Below are positions 7,563 through 16,316 of a DNA stretch of 64,000 nucleotides, piece after piece (position 1 is the stretch's first letter; each line of letters opens with the position of its first letter). The stretch covers positions 62,001 to 126,000 of the forward strand of contig NZ_KE386822.1 in the NCBI RefSeq assembly GCF_000428945.1, read 5' to 3'. Below the pieces are notes generated by a model. The model was not told the DNA's origin. It saw only the letters and a list, made by a program, of their open reading frames with translations, and ran no database searches. Origin of the DNA: Hamadaea tsunoensis DSM 44101 (GTDB lineage: Bacteria > Actinomycetota > Actinomycetes > Mycobacteriales > Micromonosporaceae). The translations under genes were made by a program, and so were the position numbers.

Positions 7563-9845
7563 ATGCCGACGAACGCCACGGCGCTCGCCACCCAGCAGCT
7601 CGCCGAGTTCCTCGCGATGCTCTCGGCCGCGACCGATCCCGGTGCCGTCGCCCGCATCGCCGCCGAACGCGCGGCGCGGGCGCTGGAAGCCGAGGTCGCC
7701 GTCGTCCTGGGAGGCGGCCCGGCGGAGGGCTACGAACTCGTCAGCTCCGTCGGCTTCCCGGCGGGACGCGTACCCGGGGCCGACCTGACCGAGGTGGTGC
7801 TGGGGCGCCGGCAGCTGCTCGACGTGCCCGGCGCGGGCAAGTGCCACACGGCGGTGGCCCCGCTCGGCGATCCGGTCCCCGGCGCGCTGCTGGTGGCGCG
7901 GGCGGGAGCCGAGGGCTTCACCCCGGACGAGGGCAGCCTGCTGCGGGGCATGGCGCGGGTGCTGGAGCTGGTGGTGCAGAGCCTGGGCCGGCTGTCCGCC
8001 GAGCGAACGCAGGCGGTGCAGAACGCCCGGCTGCTCGCCTCCCTGCAGGAGCGGCACAACCTGCTCAACCAGCTGTCGCGGATCCAGCGCGCGATCAGCC
8101 GCCGCCAGCCGCTGACCGACATCCTGCACACGATCACCGCCTCGGCCAAGGAGCTGTTCGCCGACGACGAGGTGGTCGGGCTGCGCCTGCGCGATCCCGA
8201 CGACCCGGCGATGCTCATCCTGGTCTCGCAGCGCGGCATGCGCCCGCAGCTGGCCCGGGAGATCTGGCGGGTGGACGTCGAGGACGCCGGCGCCACCGGC
8301 CAGGCCGTCCTGCTCGACGACCTCGTCGTCATGGAGCGGTACGCCGACGCCGAGCACGGGATACCGCAGCTGGCCGCCGAGCACATCCAGGCCGCGATGG
8401 CCGCGCCGGTGCACGACAACGGGGAGGTGGCCGGGGGCCTGGCGGTGGCGTCCTACCGCGGCCGGGGGTACACCCGCCGGGACAGGGAGACGCTGCTCGT
8501 CTTCGCCGAGCACGTGAGCCTCGCCCTCAGCGATCACCGGACGCGGGAGAAGATGCGGGAGGCGTACCACGACGCGCTGACCGGCCTGGCCAGCCGCGGG
8601 CTCTTCCTCGACCAGCTGGAGCAGGCGCTGGCCCGGGCCGCCCGCAAGGACGCCCCGCTCGCGGTCCTCTTCGTCGACCTGGACCGGTTCAAGATCGTCA
8701 ACGACTCCCTCGGCCACGCCGCCGGCGACTCCCTGCTCATCGCGGTCGCCGACCGGCTGCGGTCCTGCCTGCGCGCGTCCGACGTGGCGGCCCGGTTCGG
8801 CGGTGACGAGTTCGCCGTGGTCCTGCCCGACCTGGGCGAACCCGAGCAGGCCCAGGCCGTCGCCCGGCGCATCACCGAAGTCGTCCAGGCCCCGTTCGTC
8901 GTCCTCGGCCGCGAGGTCTTCATCGACGCCAGCATCGGGATCGCGTACCGGGAGGAGGGCACGACCGGCGAGGAGCTCATCCGCCGCGCCGACCTCGCCA
9001 TGTACCAGGCCAAACGCAACGGCCGGGGGCAGACCGCGACCTTCCGCCCGGCCATGCAGGCGACCCTGCGGCGTACGCTCGATCTTGAGGCCCGGCTGCG
9101 CCGCGCGGTCGAGGACAGCGCCTTCGAGGTGCACTACCAGCCGATCGTCGCGCTCGCGGACGGCACGGTCGCCGGCGTCGAGGCCCTCGTGCGCTGGCGC
9201 CACCCGCAACGGGGCCTGGTCACCCCGGGCTCCTTCGTCCCGCTGGCCGAGGAGACCGGGCTCATCGTCCCCATCGGACTGCTGTCCCTGCGCGAGGCGT
9301 GCCGGCAGACCGCCAAGTGGAACAGCGTACGCCCGGGCCGGCCGCTCACCGTCGGCGTCAACATCTCGGCCCGGCAGCTGCACCAGCCGGACCTGCCCGA
9401 CGCCGTGGCCCGGATCCTCGCCGAGACCGACCTCGACCCGGGCTGCCTCGTCCTCGAACTGGCCGAGACCCTGCTGGCCGAGGACCCCGACGCGGCCCTG
9501 GACCGGCTGTGCAGCCTCAAGAACCTCGGCGTACGCCTCGCGCTCGACGACTTCGGCACGGCGTACGGGTCGCTGGCGCACCTGCGGCGGTACCCGGTCG
9601 ACATCATCAAGATAGATCCGTCGTATGTGGCCGGAATGGGCCGCTCGGCGGCGGCGGACCAGGCGGCGCAGGCGGCGATCACGCTCGGGCAGATCATGGG
9701 GCTGCAGACGATCGCCGAAGGCATCGAGACGGCCGGCCAGCTGGCCGCGCTGCGGGGGGCGGGGTGCGAACTCGGCCAGGGGCATTTCCTGGCCCGCCCG
9801 GTCGCCGCCGAGGAGGCCGACGAACTCCTCCGCACCTCCTTCTAA
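7563..9845 (+). CDS. GAF-GAF-GGDEF-EAL cyclic-di-GMP turnover protein
   Basis: This 760-aa soluble protein has two GAF-like segments (about residues 5-145 and 175-330), a GGDEF domain with an intact GGDEF signature at 413-417, an RxxD inhibitory-site candidate (RASD) just before it, and an EAL domain with EAL at 540-542. EAL-site elements DDFGTAYGSL, KIDPSYV, AEGIET and GQGHFLARP are present. ELAET replaces the usual ELTES. It could both make and break c-di-GMP. It is directly coupled to the FIST gene. Confidence 0.93.
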   Translation: MPTNATALATQQLAEFLAMLSAATDPGAVARIAAERAARALEAEVAVVLGGGPAEGYELVSSVGFPAGRVPGADLTEVVLGRRQLLDVPGAGKCHTAVAPLGDPVPGALLVARAGAEGFTPDEGSLLRGMARVLELVVQSLGRLSAERTQAVQNARLLASLQERHNLLNQLSRIQRAISRRQPLTDILHTITASAKELFADDEVVGLRLRDPDDPAMLILVSQRGMRPQLAREIWRVDVEDAGATGQAVLLDDLVVMERYADAEHGIPQLAAEHIQAAMAAPVHDNGEVAGGLAVASYRGRGYTRRDRETLLVFAEHVSLALSDHRTREKMREAYHDALTGLASRGLFLDQLEQALARAARKDAPLAVLFVDLDRFKIVNDSLGHAAGDSLLIAVADRLRSCLRASDVAARFGGDEFAVVLPDLGEPEQAQAVARRITEVVQAPFVVLGREVFIDASIGIAYREEGTTGEELIRRADLAMYQAKRNGRGQTATFRPAMQATLRRTLDLEARLRRAVEDSAFEVHYQPIVALADGTVAGVEALVRWRHPQRGLVTPGSFVPLAEETGLIVPIGLLSLREACRQTAKWNSVRPGRPLTVGVNISARQLHQPDLPDAVARILAETDLDPGCLVLELAETLLAEDPDAALDRLCSLKNLGVRLALDDFGTAYGSLAHLRRYPVDIIKIDPSYVAGMGRSAAADQAAQAAITLGQIMGLQTIAEGIETAGQLAALRGAGCELGQGHFLARPVAAEEADELLRTSF

Positions 9846-9960
9846 GGCTCTTCGGTCGCTTGTGTGGGTCCGGATCGCCCGTTTTCTGCAGGATCCGGGA
9901 ACTTGATCATGCTTTCCCGTCGTGATGGACCGGCCCGCTGTTGAGCGGCCCGCCGTGGAG

Positions 9961-10108
9961 TGATCATTTACCGCTATTTCGGCAGTCCACGGTGTGTCTC
10001 CTTGATCAAATACCGGCTATCCGGCAGGGAGGTGCGCTCTCGCCGTAATGACGGTATTTGATCAAGGTAATCGGCGTCGTGATGCCGCAATAGTGGTATT
10101 TGATCAAG
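9961..10108. repeat. Four-unit TTGATCAA repeat cluster, family C
   Basis: Units resembling CTTGATCAAATACCGCTATT followed by (N)CGGCAG occur forward at 9961-9985 and 10001-10027 and reversed at 10042-10066 and 10083-10108. Units 2 and 3 form a perfect 16-bp inverted repeat (10000-10015 and 10052-10067). The head-to-head arrangement, two forward then two reverse, suggests a cruciform or an array of protein sites. Confidence 0.85.
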
Positions 10109-10318
10109 TCCTCGGACTCCACTGCCGCCTGAGTGGGGCGAAGCATCATCCACCGTCGCCCGGCGGCAGCTCGTGACCTTTGTCGGCGGGGTTCGGCATG
10201 ATCAAGGTCGCACCGCTCGGCCGGCCAGGCATGGTCCGGGCTGTGGGATGGATCTTCCGGACGGTGGGACGTGCTTCGGACTTTGTCTCGATTTTCCAGT
10301 TTCGCGGCCATCCGGCCT

Positions 10319-10379
10319 TGATCATGTGATGCATATACGTCGAAAACCCCCGCCCGGCGACATATGCATCACATGATCA
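10319..10379. repeat. Inverted repeat with 18-bp perfect arms
   Basis: TGATCATGTGATGCATAT at 10319-10336 is matched by its exact reverse complement at 10362-10379, with a 25-bp centre. The match resumes imperfectly inside (GTCG/CGAC). It is AT-rich against the surrounding DNA and has no poly-U tail, so it is not a clear terminator. Confidence 0.85.
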
Positions 10380-10416
10380 TGGGGACGTCGAAGGTGCCGC
10401 CCTGGCTCCGCGTGGA

Positions 10417-10511
10417 CTTTGTCGCGACTGTCCGGCGCTGAGGTTCGCTGCCTCGGTTCAGTGGTGATCGTTGGCAATCATCGGTCCCCATACGAGACAG
10501 TCGCGACAAAA
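10417..10511. repeat. Inverted pair of the GACAGTCGCGACAAA motif, family D
   Basis: CTTTGTCGCGACTGTCCG (10417-10434) faces GAGACAGTCGCGACAAA (10493-10509). The same 18-mer occurs twice more, as CGGACAGTCGCGACAAAG, at 52723-52740 and 52832-52849. A weaker relative lies near 10280. TCGCGA is itself palindromic, which fits a protein-binding site or a REP-like unit. Confidence 0.8.
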
Positions 10512-10683
10512 GCTGGTTGACGGCAAAATGCCCATGGATAACCATCAATGATCTTGAATATCGACGTACAGTCAGGAAGTGTTCACGGAGCGGTAAGGAA
10601 CTCTTCCCGCCACACCCCTCCGGGGTCGGCCATTCAGACGGGACGATGGAACCGCTCACCGTCTTCCGGCTGGAGGAATATTC

Positions 10684-11583
10684 ATGCTCGTCAAGCGCAT
10701 CCTGATCGGAGCGAGCGCGCTCGCCCTGGTCGCCGCGGGCGCGACCGCCGCCCACGCGGCAACGAAGAACGACACCGCGACGAAGAACGACACCGCGACG
10801 ACGAACGCAGCCGCCGTCACGGCCGCCGTCCCCCGTCCCGACCACGTCGTGCTGGTGATGTTCGAGAACAAGAAGTACTCCTCGATCAGCGGCAGTTCCA
10901 GCGCGCCGTACTTCAACTCCCTGGCCGCGCAGGGTGCGAAGTTCACCAAGTCGTACGCGATCACCCATCCGAGCGAGCCGAACTACATCGCGCTGCTGTC
11001 GGGCTCGACGCAGGGCGTGACCTCGGACGCCTGCCCGGTGAACTTCTCCGGGGAGAACCTCGCGCACCAGCTGATCGCCGGCGGTTTCTCGTTCAAGGGG
11101 TACTCGGAGACGATGCCCTCGGACGGCTACACCGGCTGCAGCAGCGGCAACTACGCCCGCAAGCACAACAGCTGGGTGGACTTCTCGAACGTGCCGGCGG
11201 CCAGCAACGTGCGCTGGTCGACCTTCCCGACGTCGGCCAACTACGCGACGCTGCCGGCGGTGTCGTTCGTGAGCCCGAACCTGTGCAGCGACATGCACGA
11301 CTGCTCGATCGGCACGGGTGACACCTGGCTGAAGACCAACCTCGACGCGTACGCGCAGTGGGCGAAGACCCACAACAGCCTGCTGATCGTGACGTTCGAC
11401 GAGGACAGCGGCACCTCGGTGAACCAGATCTTCACGATCTTCGTCGGCCAGCACGTGAAGGTCGGCACGTACGCGGAGTCGATCAACCACTACACCGTGC
11501 TGCGTACGCTGGAGGACGCGTACGGGCTGGCGGCCATCGGCTCGGCGGCGTCGGCCACCCCGATCACCGACGTCTGGCAGTAG
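10684..11583 (+). CDS. Secreted phosphoesterase (alkaline phosphatase superfamily, PF04185-like)
   Basis: This 299-aa protein starts with a clear signal peptide (MLVKRILIGASALALVAAG, cleavage near AHA-AT) followed by a short ATKNDT repeat. The catalytic fold is recognised by DHVVLVMFENKKYSSI (metal-binding glutamate region), ITHPSEPNYIALLSGST (nucleophile region) and VTFDEDSG (C-terminal metal ligands). Family members are acid phosphatases and phospholipase C-type enzymes. The ATG follows a good GGAGGA site. An MFS transporter gene follows after 6 bp, so they are probably cotranscribed. Confidence 0.88.
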   Translation: MLVKRILIGASALALVAAGATAAHAATKNDTATKNDTATTNAAAVTAAVPRPDHVVLVMFENKKYSSISGSSSAPYFNSLAAQGAKFTKSYAITHPSEPNYIALLSGSTQGVTSDACPVNFSGENLAHQLIAGGFSFKGYSETMPSDGYTGCSSGNYARKHNSWVDFSNVPAASNVRWSTFPTSANYATLPAVSFVSPNLCSDMHDCSIGTGDTWLKTNLDAYAQWAKTHNSLLIVTFDEDSGTSVNQIFTIFVGQHVKVGTYAESINHYTVLRTLEDAYGLAAIGSAASATPITDVWQ

Positions 11584-11589
11584 ACACCG

Positions 11590-12849
11590 GTGTACCTGTC
11601 CACCATCGATCGTCCCGCGGCGTCCGGAGCGACTTCCGGCCGCCGCTGGACGGCCATCGGCGTGAACGTCGTGGCGCTGGGCACGGTCAGTCTCGTCACC
11701 GACGTCTCCTCGGAGATGGTGACGGCCGTCCTGCCGGTGTATCTGGTCGTCGGGCTCTCGCTGGGCCCGCTGGCGTACGGGGTGATCGACGGGGTCTACA
11801 CCGGTGCGACGGCCGCGCTGCGGCTCGTGGGCGGCTGGCTGGCGGATCGGACGCGGCGGCGCAAGACGGTCGCCGGGTTCGGGTACGCCCTCTCCGCGCT
11901 CGCGAAGCTCGGCCTGCTCGCGGCCGGTCCGCACGCCGGAGTGCTCGGTGCCGTGATCGCCGCCGACCGGACGGGCAAGGGTCTGCGGACGGCTCCCCGG
12001 GACGCGCTGATCACGTTGTCCGCGCCCGCTCCGCTGCTCGGCCGGGCGTTCGGCGTGCACCGGGCGATGGACTCGATCGGGGCCTTCCTCGGGCCGCTGG
12101 TCGCCCTCGGGGTGCTCGCCGCGACCGGGGCCTCGACGTTCACCGCGGTCACCCGGCAGTCCTTCGACGCCGTGTTCGTCGTGAGCTTCTGCGTCGCGGC
12201 TCTCGGCGTACTCGTGCTGGCGCTGTTCGTGAAGGAGCACCGGGAGCCGCACGCGGTCGCGCGGCCGAAGCTCCGGGAGGCCGGGGTTCTGTTGCGGGGC
12301 AACGGAAGGCTGGTCGGAGCGGCGGTCGTGCTGGGCACGGTCACGATCGGCGACGGGTTCGTCTACCTGCTGCTGCAACGGCGCGAGGAGCTCGCGGTGG
12401 GCTGGTTCCCGCTGCTCGCGGTGGGCACGAACCTGGCCTACCTGCTGCTGGCCGGACCGGTCGGCGTTCTCGCGGACCGGGTGGGGCGGCTGCCCGTGAT
12501 CCTCTCCGGGTACGCGTGCCTCGCCCTCGTCTACCTCCTGCTGTTCGGCCCGCTCGGCGGTACGCCGCTGGTGGTGCTGGTCCTGGCGCTCAACGGGCTC
12601 TTCTACGCGAGTACGGACGGGGTGCTCATGGCGCTGGCCGGACCCTTATTACCGGAGAACCTGCGCACGACCGGTCTGGCGCTGGTGCAGACCGGGCAGG
12701 CGCTGGCGTACCTGGTGTCGTCCGTCCTGTTCGGACTCGCCTGGACGGCCTGGGGGCCGGCGCCCGCCTCCCGGGTCGCGGCGCTCGCCGCCCTGCTCGG
12801 CATCGGCGCCACGTTCGCTCTGCTGAAAGGCGTACGCCGTGCGGACTAA
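11590..12849 (+). CDS. MFS transporter
   Basis: This 419-aa protein has about 12 hydrophobic segments and the MFS motif A GGWLADRTRRRK in the loop after the second helix, followed by KGLRTAPRDALITLSAP. The substrate is not evident. It starts with GTG six bases after the phosphoesterase stop and its end overlaps the next gene by 11 bp, so a three-gene operon (phosphoesterase, MFS, beta-propeller) is likely. Confidence 0.88.
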   Translation: MYLSTIDRPAASGATSGRRWTAIGVNVVALGTVSLVTDVSSEMVTAVLPVYLVVGLSLGPLAYGVIDGVYTGATAALRLVGGWLADRTRRRKTVAGFGYALSALAKLGLLAAGPHAGVLGAVIAADRTGKGLRTAPRDALITLSAPAPLLGRAFGVHRAMDSIGAFLGPLVALGVLAATGASTFTAVTRQSFDAVFVVSFCVAALGVLVLALFVKEHREPHAVARPKLREAGVLLRGNGRLVGAAVVLGTVTIGDGFVYLLLQRREELAVGWFPLLAVGTNLAYLLLAGPVGVLADRVGRLPVILSGYACLALVYLLLFGPLGGTPLVVLVLALNGLFYASTDGVLMALAGPLLPENLRTTGLALVQTGQALAYLVSSVLFGLAWTAWGPAPASRVAALAALLGIGATFALLKGVRRAD

Positions 12850-13822
12850 GCTCCTCGTCCTGCTGGCCGCGGTCGTCCTGCTGGCCGGGGTGGGCATCGG
12901 TTACGTCCGATACGTCGCGAGCCGGGCGGCAGCCTCGGACGCGCCCGCCGTCCAGGGTGTGAGCCTCGGCGCGCAGGACACCGTCGCCGCCGTCAGCACC
13001 GCACCGGGTGAACGCGGCCGGGTCGTCTTCGTGCACGACGGGCGCAGAGACGTCTCCGCCCTGTCCTGTACGCGGTTCTACGCGGCCGGCGGCGCCGGTG
13101 TCTGCCTGCGCCCGGACGGGCCGCTCGCCACCTACCAGGTCGCCCGGCTGACCTCCACACTGGACGTCGCCGAGACGATCCCGCTGGTGGGCGTGCCGAA
13201 CCGGGCGCGGGTGTCGGCCGACGGGAAGCTGCTGGCGTGGACGGTCTTCGTCACCGGCGACTCGTACAACAACGGCCGGTTCTCCACGCGCGTCGGCATC
13301 CTGGACGCGCGTACCGGGGACGTCGTGGCGACGCTGGAGGACTTCGCGGTCTTCGTGGGGGACCGGGCCTACCAGGCGGCCGACCTCAACTTCTGGGGCG
13401 TCACGTTCCTGCCGGACGACAACCGGTTCTACGCGACGATGTCCACGAAGGGCCACCGCTACCTGGTCGCCGGGGACATCAGGGCGCAGACCGTGCGGAC
13501 CGTCGCGTACGGCGGGCGGACCCTGGAGAACGTCGAGTGCCCGTCGCTGTCCCCGGACGGCACCCGGCTCGCGTTCAAGGCGGCGGTCGGCGGCGACCCC
13601 GCCCGCGGGTGGCGGCTGTCCGTCCTCGACCTCGCCACCGGCGCCGTCACCCCCACCGCCGAGACCCGGTCGGTCGACGACCAGGCAGCGTGGATCTCCA
13701 CAACCACTCTGGCGTACGCGATCCCGCGCGGCCAGGGTTCGGATGTGTGGGCCGTCGACGCCGACGGGGGCGGGCGGGCACGCGTACTGATCCCGGACGC
13801 GGCCTCGCCCGCCGCTCTCTAG
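12839..13822 (+). CDS. Membrane-anchored TolB-like beta-propeller protein
   Basis: This 327-aa protein begins with one membrane or signal segment (MRTKLLVLLAAVVLLAGVGI). The rest is exported and contains PD40/WD40-like blades such as NRARVSADGKLLAWTV and CPSLSPDGTRLAFKA. No catalytic residues are recognisable. Such propellers usually bind ligands or partner proteins outside the membrane. It starts with GTG inside the end of the MFS gene and converges on the next gene with only 3 bp between stops. Confidence 0.8.
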   Translation: MRTKLLVLLAAVVLLAGVGIGYVRYVASRAAASDAPAVQGVSLGAQDTVAAVSTAPGERGRVVFVHDGRRDVSALSCTRFYAAGGAGVCLRPDGPLATYQVARLTSTLDVAETIPLVGVPNRARVSADGKLLAWTVFVTGDSYNNGRFSTRVGILDARTGDVVATLEDFAVFVGDRAYQAADLNFWGVTFLPDDNRFYATMSTKGHRYLVAGDIRAQTVRTVAYGGRTLENVECPSLSPDGTRLAFKAAVGGDPARGWRLSVLDLATGAVTPTAETRSVDDQAAWISTTTLAYAIPRGQGSDVWAVDADGGGRARVLIPDAASPAAL

Positions 13823-13825
13823 GGG

Positions 13826-14500
13826 TCAGGCCTTCCTGCGCCGGGGCAGGCCGACGAGGCCGAGCACGATCAGGCCGCCGAGCGCGTACCAGGGCCAGGT
13901 CGCGGGGTGCTCCGCCGGACCCGTGCCGAGGCCGCCGGCCATGCCCGCCTTGTCGTACGCCGACCCGGGCAGCTTGTCCGCGTACCTGCCCGCCACCAGG
14001 GCGTGGTACGCGGCCACGGTCACCCCGGCCGCGCCGACCGACGTGCGCGCGTCGGCGTTGAGCGGGACGACCCGGCCGGCGGTCAAGGCGTACCAGGCGT
14101 GGATCTGCGGTTCGGTGAACGCCGTCCCGCCGAGGGCCGCCGCCTTGGTCGCGTACGCGGCCTCGTCGTCACCGGAGGCGATGTTCACGACGGTCCAGCC
14201 GCCGCCCGACTGGACACTCTGGACGGTGGCCGCCCGGCCGTTCGCGGTGGCGGTCGTGGCCACGTAGCCCAGCACCGTGACCGGCGCCGAGCCCGACCGG
14301 ACGAACCCCGGATTCAGCTGGTACGCCGCGACGGACGAGCCGAGGGTCGGCGTACCCCCGAGGAAGCGGGACAGGGCCGCGGTGGCCTGGGTGGCGGGTT
14401 GCCGCGCGGCGGCGAGGTCGGGGCCGTCGGCGGCCGAGGCCGGAGTGGCGAGCGCGAGGGCGGCGAGGACGCCGAGGCTCGCGACCAGGGTGAGCTTCAT
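13826..14500 (-). CDS. Exported protein with C-terminal membrane anchor, function unknown
   Basis: This 224-aa protein has an N-terminal signal peptide (MKLTLVASLGVLAALALATPASA), an extracytoplasmic body rich in Ala/Gly/Thr, and a C-terminal membrane helix (WYALGGLIVLGLVGL) followed by RRRKA. The tail resembles a sorting signal but has no LPXTG. The ATG at 14500 is chosen because a GAGGTG site lies seven bases upstream, overlapping the stop of the protease gene. Translational coupling to that protease suggests it is its substrate, inhibitor or anchor. This is inference. Confidence 0.72.
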   Translation of the reverse strand: MKLTLVASLGVLAALALATPASAADGPDLAAARQPATQATAALSRFLGGTPTLGSSVAAYQLNPGFVRSGSAPVTVLGYVATTATANGRAATVQSVQSGGGWTVVNIASGDDEAAYATKAAALGGTAFTEPQIHAWYALTAGRVVPLNADARTSVGAAGVTVAAYHALVAGRYADKLPGSAYDKAGMAGGLGTGPAEHPATWPWYALGGLIVLGLVGLPRRRKA

Positions 14501-14510
14501 GGCGGGCACC

Positions 14511-15209
14511 TCACATGCCGATCTGGTAGAGGGAGTGGGTCCAGAAGAACGAGCTGTTGGAGACGTAGTAGCTCCAGGTGGCCCAGTTGTAGCGGGTGTC
14601 CGACGGCCAGGGATCGCCCCAGTAGACCCAGTTCTGGCTCTTGTCGTAGCCGTAGAGGACCATCATGTGGCCGCCGCCGGACTGCCACTGGATCCGGGTC
14701 ATGACCGGGCGCAGCGCGTCGATCTCGTTGATCACGGTGTTGTAGGACAGGTAGCCGTTGTAGTAGTAGCCGGGCGAGATGCCGATCTGCCGGAACGCCT
14801 CCTGGTCGTTGCCCAGGTTGGCCTGGCTGTTCGGGCAGGTCGAGTTGATCGAGCGGTCGAAGGCGAGATTGCAGAACTGGTTCTGCGAGTAGGACGGGAA
14901 GCCCAGGTACGCCGCGACCGTGTTGCCGGAGGCGGCCCAGCACCAGTTGGAGTTCACCTGCGACTGCATGGTGATCCCCAGCTTGTGCCAGGTGTAGGAC
15001 GTGGTCGCTTGCCGGCCGGTCGCCTTCTCCTGTGCGGCACTCTTTTCCTGTGCGGGAGTCTTTTCCTGCGCGGCAGCGACATGGGCCGCCGGCTGTGCGG
15101 CGGCGGTGACGGGGGCGCTCGCGGCCGGCTGGGCGGGGAGCGCGACGGCGGCCGCGAGGACCGCGGCGAGGGTGACGGCCCGGGATCTCCGGGTGGCGGG
15201 GTTTCGCAT
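14511..15209 (-). CDS. Secreted papain-like cysteine protease
   Basis: This 232-aa protein has a signal peptide (residues 1-32, ending PAASA), then a linker with three AQEK repeats, then a papain-like/C39-type domain. The nucleophile motif is QSQVNSNWCWAAS and the histidine motif is SGGGHMMVLYGYD, with WGDPWPS after it. This fits the PF12385-like extracellular protease group. The start at 15209 gives a normal signal peptide; a TTG 12 codons upstream is possible. It forms a two-gene operon with the anchored protein downstream. Confidence 0.82.
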   Translation of the reverse strand: MRNPATRRSRAVTLAAVLAAAVALPAQPAASAPVTAAAQPAAHVAAAQEKTPAQEKSAAQEKATGRQATTSYTWHKLGITMQSQVNSNWCWAASGNTVAAYLGFPSYSQNQFCNLAFDRSINSTCPNSQANLGNDQEAFRQIGISPGYYYNGYLSYNTVINEIDALRPVMTRIQWQSGGGHMMVLYGYDKSQNWVYWGDPWPSDTRYNWATWSYYVSNSSFFWTHSLYQIGM

Positions 15210-15316
15210 GCGTGCCACGGTCGGGCCTGCGTGTTTCCCCGGCAAGACGTGAAACGGGTCGATGCGCTTGATCGTGAACCGCCACGCGCCGCCAGTAGCG
15301 CGAAGGCGTCGCTGCT

Positions 15317-15328
15317 GTGAATATTCAC
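15317..15328. promoter_or_regulatory. 12-bp perfect palindrome GTGAATATTCAC at an HTH gene start
   Basis: The palindrome ends exactly where the ATG of the HTH regulator begins (15329). An in-frame GTG in the palindrome could also be read as a start. The left half, GTGAATATT, recurs at 16265-16273 upstream of the chitinase gene. An autoregulatory operator is plausible but untested. Confidence 0.5.
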
Positions 15329-16222
15329 ATGATGGAGCGTGATGAGCTGTCGGTGCTGCTGCGGACGGGCCCGTTCCATCTCGCCCTGCGCGCCGCGATC
15401 GACGCCCGGGGCCTTGCCCTGCAACGGATCCAGCACAGGCTGGCCGAGCAGGGGGTCAGCGTCGGCGTGGCGACGCTCAGCTACTGGCAGTCCGGCCGCC
15501 GCCGGCCCGAGTCGCTGCCGGCCGTCCAGGCGCTCGAAGGGATCCTCGGCCTCGCGCCCGGCGCGCTGACCACACTGCTCGGGCCGCGCGGCGTACCGGC
15601 CGGCGGGCGGCGGTACGCCGATCTCATGTTCAGCGGCGACGAGATCGAGCGCATCGTCGGCGACCTCGACCCGGCGACCGACGGCCGGCTGCACACGCTC
15701 ATGTTCTCCGAGGAGGTCGAGCTGGGCGCCGACCGCTCCGCCGTACGCCGCAGCTGCCGCCAGGTCCTCACCGCGCACCAGGAGGCCGACCGCTACGTGA
15801 CCGTCGTGCAGGGCGAACCCGGCTGCGACGCCGCCCGGCTGGAGATCGTCCCCGGACTCGACTGCCGCCTCGGCCGCGTACGCCGATCGTTCGCCGGCGG
15901 CTTCCTCGTCGCGGAACTGATCTTCGACCGGCTCCTGCGGGCGGGGGACACGCACGTCCTCGACTACGAGGTGGTGGACCGCAACGGGCTGCCGGCCACG
16001 GAGTACTGGCGCGGAGTGCGCTTCCCGGCCCGGCTGCTGGTGCTGCGGGTGCGGTTCCATCCGGAGGCCCTGCCGGTGCGGTGTTACCGGTTCGCCCGCA
16101 AGCACGCGCACGGCGCGGACGTCAGCAGGGAGGAGCTGACGCTGTCGGGGCACCGCACCGTCCACATCGTCGAGCCCGACCTGACCCCGGGCATCATCGG
16201 CGTCCACTGGGACTGGACCTGA
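15329..16222 (+). CDS. Helix-turn-helix transcriptional regulator
   Basis: This 297-aa protein has an N-terminal XRE-like HTH region (about residues 10-75: LHLAL-type helix, then QHRLAEQGVSVGVATLSYWQ and SGRRRPES), and a longer C-terminal part without a recognised domain that is rich in beta-prone and Arg residues. It may sense a signal through that part. It is divergent from the protease operon and lies directly upstream of the chitinase gene. The ATG at 15329 is preferred because the upstream GTG lies within a palindrome. Confidence 0.75.
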   Translation: MMERDELSVLLRTGPFHLALRAAIDARGLALQRIQHRLAEQGVSVGVATLSYWQSGRRRPESLPAVQALEGILGLAPGALTTLLGPRGVPAGGRRYADLMFSGDEIERIVGDLDPATDGRLHTLMFSEEVELGADRSAVRRSCRQVLTAHQEADRYVTVVQGEPGCDAARLEIVPGLDCRLGRVRRSFAGGFLVAELIFDRLLRAGDTHVLDYEVVDRNGLPATEYWRGVRFPARLLVLRVRFHPEALPVRCYRFARKHAHGADVSREELTLSGHRTVHIVEPDLTPGIIGVHWDWT

Positions 16223-16264
16223 CCACGGCCCTCCGCGGGCGGGCGGGCATTGACGAAAGTAGGG

Positions 16265-16316
16265 GTGAATATTTTAATAAACCTTACTTACAGTTCCCCC
16301 AGGCTGTGGAGAAGAC
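16265..16316 (+). promoter_or_regulatory. AT-rich chitinase upstream region
   Basis: GTGAATATTTTAATAAACC followed by TTACTTACAG is strikingly AT-rich in this genome and lies 35-50 bp before the chitinase ATG. It shares the GTGAATATT half-site with the palindrome at 15317. AT-rich leader elements of this kind are common before secreted glycosidase genes of actinomycetes. Confidence 0.45.

Larger units (their letters stand above)
9846..10683. other. 838-bp gene-free island rich in palindromes
   Basis: No reading frame here has coding character and the GC content is visibly lower than in the flanks. The island holds four copies of a TTGATCAA-centred unit (9961-10108), an 18-bp perfect inverted repeat (10319-10379) and an inverted pair of a GACAGTCGCGACAAA motif (10417-10511). 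The last 130 bp should include the promoter of the phosphoesterase gene. Confidence 0.8.

Noticed and set aside
6300-9785. Very long open frame (over 1100 codons) on the minus strand
   Set aside because: It is antisense to the FIST and GGDEF-EAL genes, whose domains are unmistakable. Its Arg/Ala/Gly/Pro-rich translation has no domain. This is a high-GC third-position artefact.
9846-10683. Insertion sequence remnant
   Set aside because: No transposase-like frame or terminal repeats with target duplication were found, only small palindromic units.
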